A DNA stretch of 11,462 nt from a bacterium (GCA_021162155.1 JAGGZF010000043.1:1-11462); one strand, 5' to 3'. Shown: positions 1 to 8,746, counted from the first letter of the stretch. Numbers and translations are program-made. The notes: generated from the sequence alone by a model not told the origin.

Positions 1-1431
1 AAACTAGAAACTCAAATAGAAGATAATCAGGGGTTCCGAATAATAAAGGATAGTAGCAGGTACTATCCTTATGGAGAAGCATTTGCTCATGTGTTGGGCT
101 ATTTAGGTAAGATGGGAGAAAAAGAATTACAAGAATATCCAAACTATAACTGGACAACTATAATTGGCAAGGACGGATTAGAGAAGCAATACGAGGGTAT
201 CTTACAGGGTAAAATGGGCAAGAAGTTGATAGAAGTAGATGCCCAATACAATATTATTAAGGAATTAGGGGCTATCCCTGCTGTAAAGGGAAATGATATT
301 GTTACTACTTTAGATAAAGATTTACAACTCTATTTTTATAAGAAATTAAAACAAAGAGTACAGGAATTAGGTATTACTAAAGGAGTTGGCATAGCGTTGA
401 ACCCTCATTCAGGAGAGGTTTTGGCTTTGGTTAATATTCCTTCTTTTGATCCCAATGTTCTAACACAAGGGAGACCCCCACAGCTAATTTCTAAATATCT
501 TACTGATAAATCTCATCCTTTATTTAATAGAGCCATAGCAGGATTATACCCGCCCGGTTCTACTATTAAACCATTAATGGCTATAGCAGCATTAGAGGAG
601 AAGATTATTAGTCCCAATAAAAAAATTTATGATAGTGGAGAAATAGTCATTCCCAATCCTTATCACCCTGAAATAAAATACATCTTTAAGGACTGGAAGA
701 AACACGGCTGGGTAGATTTAAGAAGGGCTATCGCAGTTTCTTGTAATTATTATTTCTGGATGATAGGCGGAGGATATCAAGATATGAAGGGATTAGGGTG
801 GAAGAAAATAAAAAAATATTGGCAGATGTTTAGATTAGACAAAAAACTGGGAATAGACCTCCCCGGAGAAAACCAATCAGTTTTGCCAGACCCAGAATGG
901 TTAGAAAAAACTCGCACCTATGACCCGGTGTGGAGATTAGGGGATACTTATAATATATCTATAGGCGAAGGAGGAATGCTCTTGACACCACTCCAAATGA
1001 TTGCTTATATATCTACTATTGCTAATAATGGATTACTAATGAAGCCTCATTTAGTTCAAGAAATCAGAACTGACCCGGTAAAGAAAATCTTCCCTGCTAA
1101 AATTACGCGCTTACCAGTCGCATTAGATAATTTAAAAATAGTTCAGCAAGGAATGAGAATGGTTGTTACTGAAGGCACAGCTACTTCCTTAAACTCGCTT
1201 CCGATAGAAGTAGCAGGTAAAAGTGGTTCACCAAAGTTTATGTCTGCGGGAAAGGCAAAATATCACGCGATTTTTATTGGTTATGCTCCTTATAAAAATC
1301 CCCAGATAGCCATTTTAGTTTTATTAGAAAATCCCCCTCAGGGTTCCTTAGCTACCATACCGGTAGTACAAGATGTTCTCCAATGGTATTGGGAGAATAG
1401 AATATCCCAAAATAATCTTAACAAAAAATAA
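1..1431 (+). CDS. mrdA: Penicillin-binding protein 2 (peptidoglycan transpeptidase), 5'-truncated by the window
   Basis: The frame is open from base 1, so the gene begins upstream; 476 C-terminal residues are visible. Class B PBPs cross-link peptidoglycan outside the membrane, and PBP2 does so in the elongation complex with RodA. The visible part starts in the pedestal/dimer domain (YPYGEAFAHVLGYLG, about residues 22-36 of the fragment). The transpeptidase domain follows from about residue 100. Its three active-site motifs are present: STIK with nucleophile Ser187, SCN at 247-249, and KSG at 407-409. The third motif is usually KTG followed by T; here it is KSGS, a conservative change. The N-terminal membrane anchor lies outside the window. 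A division-specific PBP3/FtsI is the alternative, but the YPYGE...GYLG and IGKDGLEKQYE segments fit PBP2 better. The stop is only 5 bases before greA, so co-transcription is likely. Confidence 0.9.
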   Translation, partial: KLETQIEDNQGFRIIKDSSRYYPYGEAFAHVLGYLGKMGEKELQEYPNYNWTTIIGKDGLEKQYEGILQGKMGKKLIEVDAQYNIIKELGAIPAVKGNDIVTTLDKDLQLYFYKKLKQRVQELGITKGVGIALNPHSGEVLALVNIPSFDPNVLTQGRPPQLISKYLTDKSHPLFNRAIAGLYPPGSTIKPLMAIAALEEKIISPNKKIYDSGEIVIPNPYHPEIKYIFKDWKKHGWVDLRRAIAVSCNYYFWMIGGGYQDMKGLGWKKIKKYWQMFRLDKKLGIDLPGENQSVLPDPEWLEKTRTYDPVWRLGDTYNISIGEGGMLLTPLQMIAYISTIANNGLLMKPHLVQEIRTDPVKKIFPAKITRLPVALDNLKIVQQGMRMVVTEGTATSLNSLPIEVAGKSGSPKFMSAGKAKYHAIFIGYAPYKNPQIAILVLLENPPQGSLATIPVVQDVLQWYWENRISQNNLNKK

Positions 1432-1436
1432 TAACT

Positions 1437-1904
1437 ATGACTCAGTATCTTTCTTCAGAAGCATATCGTTCTCTTAAGCAAGAATTAAAAGAATTAAAGA
1501 CCACTCGCAGAAGAGAAATAGCCCAGAAATTACAAGAAGCTAAAGAATTGGGAGATCTTTCCGAGAATGCTGCCTATCAAGAAGCAAAAAGAGAGCAATC
1601 AGAATTAGAAACTAAAATATTGGAAATTGAGGAATTTTTACGCAATGCCTCTATTATCAGAAAAAGTAAAAACCACAATGGATTAGTAAGAATAGGATCT
1701 ACTATAACAGTAGTCCTTATGTCTCAACCTAAAGTAAAAAAAGTTTTTACCATCAGTGGATCTTTAGAGGCAAATCCTAAATTAGGGAAAATATCCAATG
1801 TTTCTCCTTTAGGAAGAGCATTTTTAGGACACAAAAAAGGAGATGTAGTAATTGTCAAAACACCAAAAGGAATGGTAAAATATAAGATAATAGATATAAA
1901 ATAA
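1437..1904 (+). CDS. greA: Transcription elongation factor GreA
   Basis: This 155-residue protein matches the usual GreA length (about 158). GreA enters the secondary channel of RNA polymerase and stimulates cleavage of backtracked transcripts. Residues 1-75 form the antiparallel coiled coil. The tip carries GDLSENAAYQEAK with acidic Asp40 and Glu43, equivalent to the catalytic-tip residues of E. coli GreA. Residues 80-155 form the FKBP-like C-terminal domain, ending in the typical SPLGRAFLGHKKGD segment. The ATG lies 5 bases after the PBP2 stop, and the bases before it are A/T-rich without a Shine-Dalgarno site, as for most plus-strand genes here. Nothing in the sequence suggests its own promoter, so it is probably read with the PBP2 gene. 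Confidence 0.97.
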   Translation: MTQYLSSEAYRSLKQELKELKTTRRREIAQKLQEAKELGDLSENAAYQEAKREQSELETKILEIEEFLRNASIIRKSKNHNGLVRIGSTITVVLMSQPKVKKVFTISGSLEANPKLGKISNVSPLGRAFLGHKKGDVVIVKTPKGMVKYKIIDIK

Positions 1905-1931
1905 TTAAAAATCTATTTTTAGAAAGTAGTT

Positions 1932-3380
1932 ATGTTGTCGGATATAGTTCAAGAGAGAATCAAAAAACTCCGGAAACTTAAGCAATTAGGCATTAATCCC
2001 TATCCGGAAGTCACCAAAAGAAGTTGTACTATTACAGAAGCACTTAAACATTTTGCTATCTGGAAAAGGCAGAAGAAAAATTTGTATCTCTGCGGAAGAA
2101 TTTGGGCTATTCGAGGACACGGGAAATTAATCTTTGTAGATATTAAAGACCAGTCAGGTAAAATTCAACTGATATTAAAAGCAGATATCCTAAAAGACAA
2201 AATCCAATTCTTTCAGGATTTCTTCGATAGGGGAGATTTTATAGAAGCAAAGGGAACCTTATATTTAACTAAAAGAGGAGAAAAAAGTTTATTGGTAAAC
2301 GACTTTAGAATTTTAGCGAAATCATTAAGGCCCTTACCTAAGGAATGGTATGGATTGAAAGATGTAGAAGAGAGATATCGCAAAAGATATCTGGACTTAT
2401 TAGAGAATCCAGAGGTAAAGGAAAGAATACTTATTAGAGCAAGAATTATTAATAGTATCAGGGAGTTTTTAATAGAAAAAGGTTATATAGAAGTAGATAC
2501 TCCTGTTCTCCAAACAAAATATGGGGGCGCTTCGGCCCGTCCTTTTATTACTCGTTTAGAATCACTCCGTATGAAGCTATATTTAAGAATAGCGCCTGAA
2601 TTATATTTGAAAAGATTGCTAATAGGGGGATTAGAAAATATTTTTGAAATAGGAAAGAATTTTCGTAACGAAGGATTAGACAGAGAACACAATCCGGAAT
2701 TTTCTATGCTGGAACTATACAGTGCTTATAAGACCAGAGAAGACCTTATGAAACTAATCAAACAATTATTTCTTTCTGTTTCCAGAAAATTAAAAAGAGA
2801 GTTTCCAAAATCTTCTTTGATAATTTCTTTACCCCGTAAATGGAACACTATAGATTACGAGAAATTTCTTTTCGCAAAGACAGGTTTAACTTTAAGCGAC
2901 AGCAATAAAAAATGGAGGAAAAAAGCCCAAGAGTTAGGAGTAAAAATAAGCCCTTATGACAACACGGAAAAAATCAGCGATAATATCTTCAAAAAATTTA
3001 GGAGCAAAATTGTTACCCCTACTTTTGTAATAAATCAGCCAACTGCTATTTCTCCTTTAGCAAAACCTCTTTCTTCAGATCCATCTAAAACCGCCCGTTT
3101 TCTTTTAATAATTAACGGCTGGGAAGTAGTAAATGGATTCTCAGAGTTAAATGACCCCATAGAACAAAAGAAACGATTTCAGGAACAGGCGCGATTAAAA
3201 AGAAAAGGCGATGAAGAGGCACATCCTCGGGATGAAGAATTTTTGGAAGCATTAGAGTATGGTATGCCCCCTGCCGCTGGTTTGGGTATAGGATTAGATA
3301 GATTGGTAGCAGTATTTACTTCAGCGCCATCTCTAAAAGAAGTAATAATCTTTCCTTTTATGAGGCCGAAGAAAAAGTAA
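1932..3380 (+). CDS. lysS: Lysyl-tRNA synthetase, class II
   Basis: This protein charges tRNA-Lys with lysine in the cytoplasm. At 482 residues it is slightly shorter than the E. coli enzyme (505). An OB-fold anticodon-binding domain spans about residues 50-130. The class II catalytic core follows. Motif 1 is GYIEVDTPVLQ with GGASARPF at about 184-205. Motif 2 contains FRNEG at 244-248 followed by DREHNPEF. Motif 3 is GLGIGLDR at 450-457. The segment NGFSELNDP, which is highly typical of LysRS, distinguishes it from AspRS and AsnRS. The ATG is preceded by only a weak purine stretch (AGAAAG). The 27-base gap after greA has no convincing promoter, and the serS start is 18 bases downstream, so the gene probably belongs to the same transcript. 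Confidence 0.97.
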   Translation: MLSDIVQERIKKLRKLKQLGINPYPEVTKRSCTITEALKHFAIWKRQKKNLYLCGRIWAIRGHGKLIFVDIKDQSGKIQLILKADILKDKIQFFQDFFDRGDFIEAKGTLYLTKRGEKSLLVNDFRILAKSLRPLPKEWYGLKDVEERYRKRYLDLLENPEVKERILIRARIINSIREFLIEKGYIEVDTPVLQTKYGGASARPFITRLESLRMKLYLRIAPELYLKRLLIGGLENIFEIGKNFRNEGLDREHNPEFSMLELYSAYKTREDLMKLIKQLFLSVSRKLKREFPKSSLIISLPRKWNTIDYEKFLFAKTGLTLSDSNKKWRKKAQELGVKISPYDNTEKISDNIFKKFRSKIVTPTFVINQPTAISPLAKPLSSDPSKTARFLLIINGWEVVNGFSELNDPIEQKKRFQEQARLKRKGDEEAHPRDEEFLEALEYGMPPAAGLGIGLDRLVAVFTSAPSLKEVIIFPFMRPKKK

Positions 3381-3398
3381 GAAAGAAGTAACAGAAGT

Positions 3399-4679
3399 AT
3401 GTTGGACATTAAACTTATAAGAGAACACCCCGAGGAAATAAAGGAAGGGATTCGAAAGAAGGGGGTTGACCCCGCTCTTGTAGACGAAGTTTTGCAATTA
3501 GACAAGCAAAGAAGAAAACTAATACAGGAAGTGGAAAAAATTAGGGCTAAGAAGAATTTAGCAGAAAGTAAATTAATTAACATTAAAGAAGAGGAAGAGA
3601 AGAAAAAAATACTTACTATACTAAAGGAGGCAAAAGCATATTTAAATTATAAAGAAAAAGAATTAAAAGATATAGAGGAAAAATTCTGGGATAAGATTAG
3701 ATTAATACCAAATCCTCCTTTGCCGGATGTACCAGAGGGAAAAGATGAAACTGAAAATAAAATTATAAGAAAGGAAGGTAAGATAACTCGCTTTACTTTT
3801 AAACCGCGTGATTATCTAACTATAGCAGAAAAATTAGATATTATTGATGTGCAAAGAGCCGCTAAAACTTCTGGTTCCCGATTTGGCTTTTTAAAAAGAG
3901 AAGGAGCAATTTTAGAAATAGCACTAGTGCATTATGCTTTTGATAAACTTGCCAAAAGAGGCTTCATTCCTGTTATTCCCCCGGTAATGATAAAACCAAA
4001 GCCATTTGCGGCAATGGGATATTTAGAGAGAGGAAAAGAAGAAGTATATTATTTAGAGAAGGATAATCTTTATCTAGTGGGGACTGCCGAACAGATTATA
4101 GGTCCTATGCATATGGGAGAAATATTTGCCGAACAAGATTTGCCTCTGCGCTATGTTGCTTTTTCTTCTTGTTTTAGAAGAGAGGCGGGTTCTTATGGTA
4201 AAGACACTAAAGGAATTTTAAGGGTGCACCAATTTGATAAAGTAGAAATGTTTATCTTTTCTACCCCAGAAAAAAGTGAAGAAGAACACCAATTACTTTT
4301 ATCTTTGGAGGAAGAGATAATGAAAGAATTGGGAATACCATACAGAGTGATATTTATCTGTAGCGGTGATTTAGGAGATCCAGCAGCGAAAAAATATGAC
4401 ATAGAAGCGTGGCTCCCGGGTCAAAATAACGGCGAGGGGCAGTATCGAGAAACGCATTCTACTTCTAATTGCACTGACTATCAAGCCAGAAGATTAAATA
4501 TTAAATATAGAACAAAGGAAGGCACACTTAATTTTCTTTATACTCTCAATGGTACTGCTATAGCCGTAGGCAGGACTATTATAGCCATTATTGAAAATTA
4601 TCAAACTAAGGAAGGATGGGTGAGAATTCCTAAAGTATTATGGAAATATACTAATGGATTACGTATTATTCGCAGATGA
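3399..4679 (+). CDS. serS: Seryl-tRNA synthetase
   Basis: This 426-residue protein has the normal length for bacterial SerRS, which charges tRNA-Ser (and tRNA-Sec where present). Residues 1-10 (MLDIKLIREH) are the standard start. A long coiled-coil arm that contacts the tRNA-Ser variable arm covers about residues 28-100 and is rich in Lys and Glu. The catalytic core shows the TAE serine-site motif at 229-231, motif 2 beginning FRREAGSYGKDTKGILR at 259, and motif 3 TLNGTAIAVGRT ending at 393. The stop is TGA, so TGA is not reassigned in this organism. The stop overlaps the start of the ftsQ-like gene as ATGA, suggesting coupled translation. Confidence 0.97.
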   Translation: MLDIKLIREHPEEIKEGIRKKGVDPALVDEVLQLDKQRRKLIQEVEKIRAKKNLAESKLINIKEEEEKKKILTILKEAKAYLNYKEKELKDIEEKFWDKIRLIPNPPLPDVPEGKDETENKIIRKEGKITRFTFKPRDYLTIAEKLDIIDVQRAAKTSGSRFGFLKREGAILEIALVHYAFDKLAKRGFIPVIPPVMIKPKPFAAMGYLERGKEEVYYLEKDNLYLVGTAEQIIGPMHMGEIFAEQDLPLRYVAFSSCFRREAGSYGKDTKGILRVHQFDKVEMFIFSTPEKSEEEHQLLLSLEEEIMKELGIPYRVIFICSGDLGDPAAKKYDIEAWLPGQNNGEGQYRETHSTSNCTDYQARRLNIKYRTKEGTLNFLYTLNGTAIAVGRTIIAIIENYQTKEGWVRIPKVLWKYTNGLRIIRR

Positions 4680-5512
4680 GAATATCTCGCTTAGCAAAAA
4701 TAAGACAAAGGAAAAGAAGAACACTATTTCTTGTCTTTAGCGGTATCGCCGCTTTTCTTTTATTGTATTATTTTATTTTTCTTTCCTCATTTTTTCAAAT
4801 ACAAGATATACAATTTGTTCCTGAAGATAGTAAATATTTAAGCAAGGATTTTAATTATTATCTGCTCCAGCAATATCATAAATTTATACCTCCAATAATA
4901 ATTAATTTACTCCCTCAATATAGAAATAAGTGGGCTAATATTCTCTTTATTAATCCTTCAGGAATACGCTCTTTTATACTTCAAAATCACCCGGAATTAG
5001 CATCTGTAGTTATAAGAAAAGACCTCCTTGCCAAAAAAATTATCACCATATCAACCAAACGAAAAGCACAATTCCTTCTTTGTAATTATAACGAAAATAC
5101 TCTCTCTAACTGTTATTTTGTAGATAAAGATGGAGTTGTCTATTCGCCTGCGCCTCTAATATATAACTCTTCTCTTCCTGTGGTCACCCTTCCTTCTGAG
5201 AATGAAATACATTTACTTTCTAATGTATTATCTGTTCAGAATTGGCATAGAATTTATCAAATAGTTTCTGTTCTAAAAAAAGACGAAGATTTATTAGACA
5301 TTAAATTAATACAATTGCCTTATCCTTTTCCATCTTGGATTAATATCGTAACCACTGATGACTGGATTCTCAAAATAAACTTACAAGATAACTTTTCCTA
5401 TTTAGTAGAAGTTCTTCGCCAGTTTAAAAAACAAAATCTAAATGATTCCTTCAAATCTGTTCACTATATAGACCTTCGCTTTCTTCCTGATATATATTAC
5501 TCCCAGCGGTAA
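4676..5512 (+). CDS. ftsQ: FtsQ/DivIB-like cell division protein with POTRA domain
   Basis: This is a 278-residue bitopic membrane protein. A basic cytoplasmic tail (residues 1-15, rich in Arg and Lys) precedes one membrane segment at about 16-37. A POTRA-like stretch starts at FFQIQDIQF (39-47). The extracytoplasmic beta domain has the recognisable pattern of an HPELASVVIRKDLL strand, a KRKAQFLLC strand and YFVDKDGVVY, and the C-terminal end reads YIDLRFLPDIYYSQR, a typical FtsQ ending. FtsQ-family proteins bridge divisome components with FtsB and FtsL. Sequence similarity is diffuse, as is usual for the family, so the call rests on architecture plus these short motifs. It starts inside the serS stop (ATGA) and has no Shine-Dalgarno site. 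It is not next to murC, ddl or ftsA as in many bacteria. Confidence 0.8.
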   Translation: MRISRLAKIRQRKRRTLFLVFSGIAAFLLLYYFIFLSSFFQIQDIQFVPEDSKYLSKDFNYYLLQQYHKFIPPIIINLLPQYRNKWANILFINPSGIRSFILQNHPELASVVIRKDLLAKKIITISTKRKAQFLLCNYNENTLSNCYFVDKDGVVYSPAPLIYNSSLPVVTLPSENEIHLLSNVLSVQNWHRIYQIVSVLKKDEDLLDIKLIQLPYPFPSWINIVTTDDWILKINLQDNFSYLVEVLRQFKKQNLNDSFKSVHYIDLRFLPDIYYSQR

Positions 5513-5515
5513 ATA

Positions 5516-5524
5516 TGTTATAAT
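5516..5524 (+). promoter_or_regulatory. Extended -10 promoter, leaderless type, for the 5533 unit
   Basis: TGTTATAAT is a perfect extended -10 element (TGn plus TATAAT) in the 20-base gap between the ftsQ-like stop and the next ATG. The box ends 8 bases before the ATG at 5533, so the expected start of transcription falls at about 5530-5532 and the mRNA would have almost no 5' leader. The best -35 at 17-base spacing (ATTACT) matches only 3 of 6 positions, in keeping with an extended -10 promoter. Confidence 0.6.
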
Positions 5525-5532
5525 ATCATTAT

Positions 5533-5925
5533 ATGAACAGAAAAGAACTACAATTAATAGCCCAAAGGGTAGCCCAGAAAAAGGAACAACTTTCCCGGGA
5601 AAAATTACCTATACCGGAGGAAAAAGAACTTATAAAGGAAGTAGTAGGAGAAAAAATAGAAAAAGAAAGTTTTACTGCTCCTCCAGTCAAAAAGATTGAA
5701 GAGGGTATAGCACCATCTTTAATTTATCCTCAAAATTTATCTTCCGTAATAACTCCTGATATTAAAAAAACACTACAGCAACTTATAGAAATAGCGCTGG
5801 AAAAAGGAGTAGAGCCCGCTATTACCTTGGCTAGAAAGACAGGAAATGCCTTCCTTTTAGATACTTTTCGAGATGAACTTGCGTTTAAATATTACTCTAA
5901 ACTAAAGGAACTAAAAATGCTGTAA
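5533..5925 (+). CDS. Conserved-looking small protein preceding the VirD4-like ATPase; function unknown
   Basis: I do not recognise a named family for this 130-residue protein. It has no membrane segment or signal peptide and should be cytoplasmic. Residues 1-55 are highly charged (Lys/Glu) and likely helical or disordered. Residues 70-130 look like a compact helical domain containing LIEIALEKGVEPAITLARKT and LLDTFRDELAFKYYSKL. It starts with an ATG 8 bases after an extended -10 box, and its stop is one base from the ATPase start, which ties it to that gene. By inference it is an accessory or regulatory partner of the ATPase. The reading frame is convincing because of its length, the close spacing and the promoter position. 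Confidence 0.85.
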   Translation: MNRKELQLIAQRVAQKKEQLSREKLPIPEEKELIKEVVGEKIEKESFTAPPVKKIEEGIAPSLIYPQNLSSVITPDIKKTLQQLIEIALEKGVEPAITLARKTGNAFLLDTFRDELAFKYYSKLKELKML

Positions 5926-5926
5926 T

Positions 5927-8308
5927 ATGGTGACGATGATAATAATAGGATTGAGTTCCCTGATTTTTATCACAGCTTTGTGGTATTTCCTAAATAAACT
6001 TCGTTATTCCCGGAAGATAAAAAAGAGTTTAAACTATCGTTTGTTTTTAGTAAAAGTTCCTCGTGATTTTATATCCGAACAACAAAGACAGCAGCAGAAA
6101 AATTTTTCTTATTTTGCTAATACCTTCGAGCAACTATTAGAAGCGCTATCTAATTATAAAAAAGAATTTGTTTTTGAATTAGCGGTTCCTCTTAATACTC
6201 AAGAGATTTGTTTTTATTTCGCTTGCCCTTTAGAAGATTCTCCTCTTTTCCAGAAAACCATTGCCTCTCTTTATCCCTTCGCTCAAATAGAATTAGTGCC
6301 GGAGGACTATGTAATCTTTCATCCTCAAGGAGTCCATCAAGGGGCAGTCGCTAAATTAACCAAACCATTCGTACTTCCTCTTAAAACTTATAAAAATTTT
6401 GAAGAAGATCCCTTGGTAAGCATTATTAAAGCATTTGATAAAGTGTCTCCGAATAGCGAAGGAGCAGCTCTTCAAATAATACTTCGCAAAGGAGAAAAGT
6501 CCTATTATAAGACCATCTCTTCGGTTAAAGAAAGCTTAACCCAAAATAAGAGTTTGTCAGAGGCCTATTCTTCTACTTCTACATTAGTAAAACAGGCATT
6601 TACTAATATTATTACCCCTTCTGATAAAAACAAAGAAATACAATCCCCCAAGAAAAAGATAGACGAGACCTCTCTTAAATTAGTAGAAGAAAAGTCACAA
6701 TATCCTTTGTTTTCTATTAATGTCCGATTATTAACCTCTGCTCCTTCTTTAACCAGAGCTAAAGAGCTATTAAGTCATTTAGAGAGCGCTTTTTCTCCTT
6801 TCACTCTCCCTCAAGGTAATGGACTGAAATTTATTTCTCTTAAAGGTAATCCTTTGAAGAAACTAATATATAATTTTTCCCTGCGTCTTTTTGATAATAA
6901 ACAGAGTATTATCTTGAACAGTGTTGAAATTGCTTCTTTATTTCACTTTCCTCATCCTTTTATAGAAAATTCTAAAATAAAGTGGCTTAAAGCCAGAACT
7001 GCCCCTCCTCCCTTAAATATACCTCAGCAGGGCGCAATTTTAGGAATAAATAATTATGGGGGCGAAGAAAGAAAAATTAGAATACTGGATGAAGACAGAC
7101 GAAGACATATATACATCATCGGGCAAACTGGAACAGGTAAAAGCACCCTATTGAAGAATATATTTATAGATGATGTCAATAACGGCAAGGGGATTTGTTT
7201 TATAGATCCTCATGGAGATACTGCAGAACAACTATTAGGATATATTCCCGAAAATAGAATAGATGATGTTATTTATTTTAACCCCGGAGATCCTCACTAT
7301 TCCTTTGGTTTAAATATGCTGGATTGGAATAGAAAGTATCCCTTTCAGAAATCATTTGTTACCAACGAAATGCTGGAAATTTTTGATAAGTTATATGATT
7401 TAAAAACAGTGGGCGGTCCTGTATTTGAGCAATATTTCCGTAATGCAATGCTGTTATTATTAGATGACCCCGATACCACTCATACTTTAGTTGATTTACC
7501 CAGAATTTTAATCAATCCTGATTTCAGAAAGGCGCTTTTAGACAAAACTCCTAATCCTTTAGTGCGAGAATTTTGGCAGAAAGAAGCAGAGAAGGCAGGA
7601 GGAGAATTAGCGCTGGCTAATGTGGCTCCTTATATTAACTCTAAACTTAATCCCTTTTTGGCTAATGATTTAGTTAGGCCCATTATAGGCCAAACTAAAA
7701 CTTCTATAAACTTCAGGCAAATAATGGATGAAGGGAAAATTCTTATAGTTAATTTATCCAAAGGACTTTTAGGTGATACTAATAGTTATCTTTTAGGAAT
7801 GATTTTAGTAGGAAAATTAACTATGGCGGCATTTTCTAGGGTAGATTTACCTGAAGAACAAAGAAAAGATTTTTACCTCTTTATAGATGAATTTCAAAAT
7901 ATCACTACTAATACTATTGCTACTATATTTTCTGAGGCGCGTAAATATAGGTTAGACCTTATTGTAGCCAATCAATATCTAGCCCAATTGAAAGAACCTA
8001 TTCTAAAAGCAGTATTTGGAAATGTAGGAACTATTATATCTTTCAGAGTAGGGAGAGAAGATGCTGAATTACTGGCTAAATATTATGCTCCTGTATTTTC
8101 TATGTATGACTTGATGAATTTAGATAACTTTAATGCCTATGTTAAACTATTAATCCATAATCAAACCACTAGAGCGTTTAATATCCAGACCATTAAAGCC
8201 CCAGAACCCAATAAAGAAAAAATAGCATATCTTAAGAACTATGCTGTTAAAAAATATGCCCGCCCCCGGGAAGAAGTAGAATTAGAAATTAAACAAAGAT
8301 ATAAATAA
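5927..8308 (+). CDS. VirD4/TraG-like membrane-anchored ATPase (type IV coupling protein superfamily)
   Basis: This 793-residue P-loop ATPase has one N-terminal membrane segment (about residues 4-22) and then a basic stretch. Residues 30-380 are an N-terminal region without catalytic motifs. The ATPase domain has Walker A GQTGTGKST at 399-407. DPHGD at 427-431 is a motif shared by HerA/TraD-like enzymes, and Walker B is FIDEF around Asp654-Glu655. It is followed by SEARKYRLDLIVANQYLAQL, as in the TraG/TraD C-terminal domain. Such proteins act as hexameric motors that move DNA or protein substrates through a membrane channel. No relaxase or VirB4/VirB6-type genes are visible nearby, so conjugation is not demonstrated. 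A HerA-type DNA-processing role or a link to DNA uptake are alternatives. The start chosen lies one base after the preceding stop; ATG at 5936 is a possible alternative. Confidence 0.88.
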   Translation: MVTMIIIGLSSLIFITALWYFLNKLRYSRKIKKSLNYRLFLVKVPRDFISEQQRQQQKNFSYFANTFEQLLEALSNYKKEFVFELAVPLNTQEICFYFACPLEDSPLFQKTIASLYPFAQIELVPEDYVIFHPQGVHQGAVAKLTKPFVLPLKTYKNFEEDPLVSIIKAFDKVSPNSEGAALQIILRKGEKSYYKTISSVKESLTQNKSLSEAYSSTSTLVKQAFTNIITPSDKNKEIQSPKKKIDETSLKLVEEKSQYPLFSINVRLLTSAPSLTRAKELLSHLESAFSPFTLPQGNGLKFISLKGNPLKKLIYNFSLRLFDNKQSIILNSVEIASLFHFPHPFIENSKIKWLKARTAPPPLNIPQQGAILGINNYGGEERKIRILDEDRRRHIYIIGQTGTGKSTLLKNIFIDDVNNGKGICFIDPHGDTAEQLLGYIPENRIDDVIYFNPGDPHYSFGLNMLDWNRKYPFQKSFVTNEMLEIFDKLYDLKTVGGPVFEQYFRNAMLLLLDDPDTTHTLVDLPRILINPDFRKALLDKTPNPLVREFWQKEAEKAGGELALANVAPYINSKLNPFLANDLVRPIIGQTKTSINFRQIMDEGKILIVNLSKGLLGDTNSYLLGMILVGKLTMAAFSRVDLPEEQRKDFYLFIDEFQNITTNTIATIFSEARKYRLDLIVANQYLAQLKEPILKAVFGNVGTIISFRVGREDAELLAKYYAPVFSMYDLMNLDNFNAYVKLLIHNQTTRAFNIQTIKAPEPNKEKIAYLKNYAVKKYARPREEVELEIKQRYK

Positions 8309-8746
8309 ATGCTACCTTTTGTAAAAAACAAAGAGATTCTTAAACAACTTCTCCGCTTTATTGTGGTAGGTTTTTTTAATACAGGAATAGATTTTGGGGT
8401 GCTCAATTTTTTAATGTTTATTACCCAACATCATTCTGGTTGGCAGTATTCTTTGTTTAAATCAATATCTTTTACTTGCGCAGTGATAAATAGTTATATC
8501 TGGAATAAAAAATGGACCTTTGGCAAAAAAGATGGAGTTAAGGCAAAAGAATTCGGACAGTTTCTCTTAGTAAGTATTACCGCCTTCACTGTTAATGTGG
8601 GCACTGCTACCTATCTAACTAATTATATAGGACCCCAGTGGGGAATTAATGCTGTGTTATGGGCAAATATCAGTGCAGTAACAGCCGTAATTCTAACCAC
8701 TCTAATTAACTTTTTAGGATATAAATATTGGGTCTTTAAGAAATAA
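8309..8746 (+). CDS. GtrA-family integral membrane protein
   Basis: This 145-residue protein has four predicted membrane segments at about residues 15-38, 46-64, 84-105 and 114-140. The first contains FIVVGFFNTGIDFGVLNFL, the typical GtrA opening (VGxxNTxxDF). The loop after segment 2 (NSYIWNKKWTF) and the C-terminal end (NFLGYKYWVF) also fit the family. GtrA proteins are thought to flip or help transfer polyprenyl-linked sugars at the membrane during cell-surface polysaccharide or glycolipid modification. The ATG directly follows the ATPase stop with no gap, so translation is probably coupled. No glycosyltransferase gene is adjacent, so the substrate cannot be inferred. It is the last gene before a terminator. 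Confidence 0.9.
   Translation: MLPFVKNKEILKQLLRFIVVGFFNTGIDFGVLNFLMFITQHHSGWQYSLFKSISFTCAVINSYIWNKKWTFGKKDGVKAKEFGQFLLVSITAFTVNVGTATYLTNYIGPQWGINAVLWANISAVTAVILTTLINFLGYKYWVFKK

Noticed and set aside
1906..1921. TAAAAAT/ATTTTTA inverted repeat between greA and lysS as a terminator
   Set aside because: It is all A-T with only a 2-base loop, so it would not form a stable hairpin; such repeats arise readily in AT-rich spacers.
2483..2692. Short minus-strand open frame inside lysS; similar ones at 4193-4402 (serS) and 10181-10390 (dnaX)
   Set aside because: All lie fully antisense to conserved catalytic domains and have no ribosome-binding site or promoter.
3179..3583. Minus-strand open frame of 134 codons across the lysS-serS junction
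   Set aside because: It is antisense to two unmistakable synthetase genes, rich in Ser, Leu and Phe as reverse frames of Lys/Glu-rich genes are, and lacks any start signal.
5927..8308. Evidence of a conjugative element around the VirD4-like ATPase
   Set aside because: No relaxase, VirB-like, integrase or partition genes, flanking repeats or attachment sites are visible; the surrounding genes are housekeeping genes.
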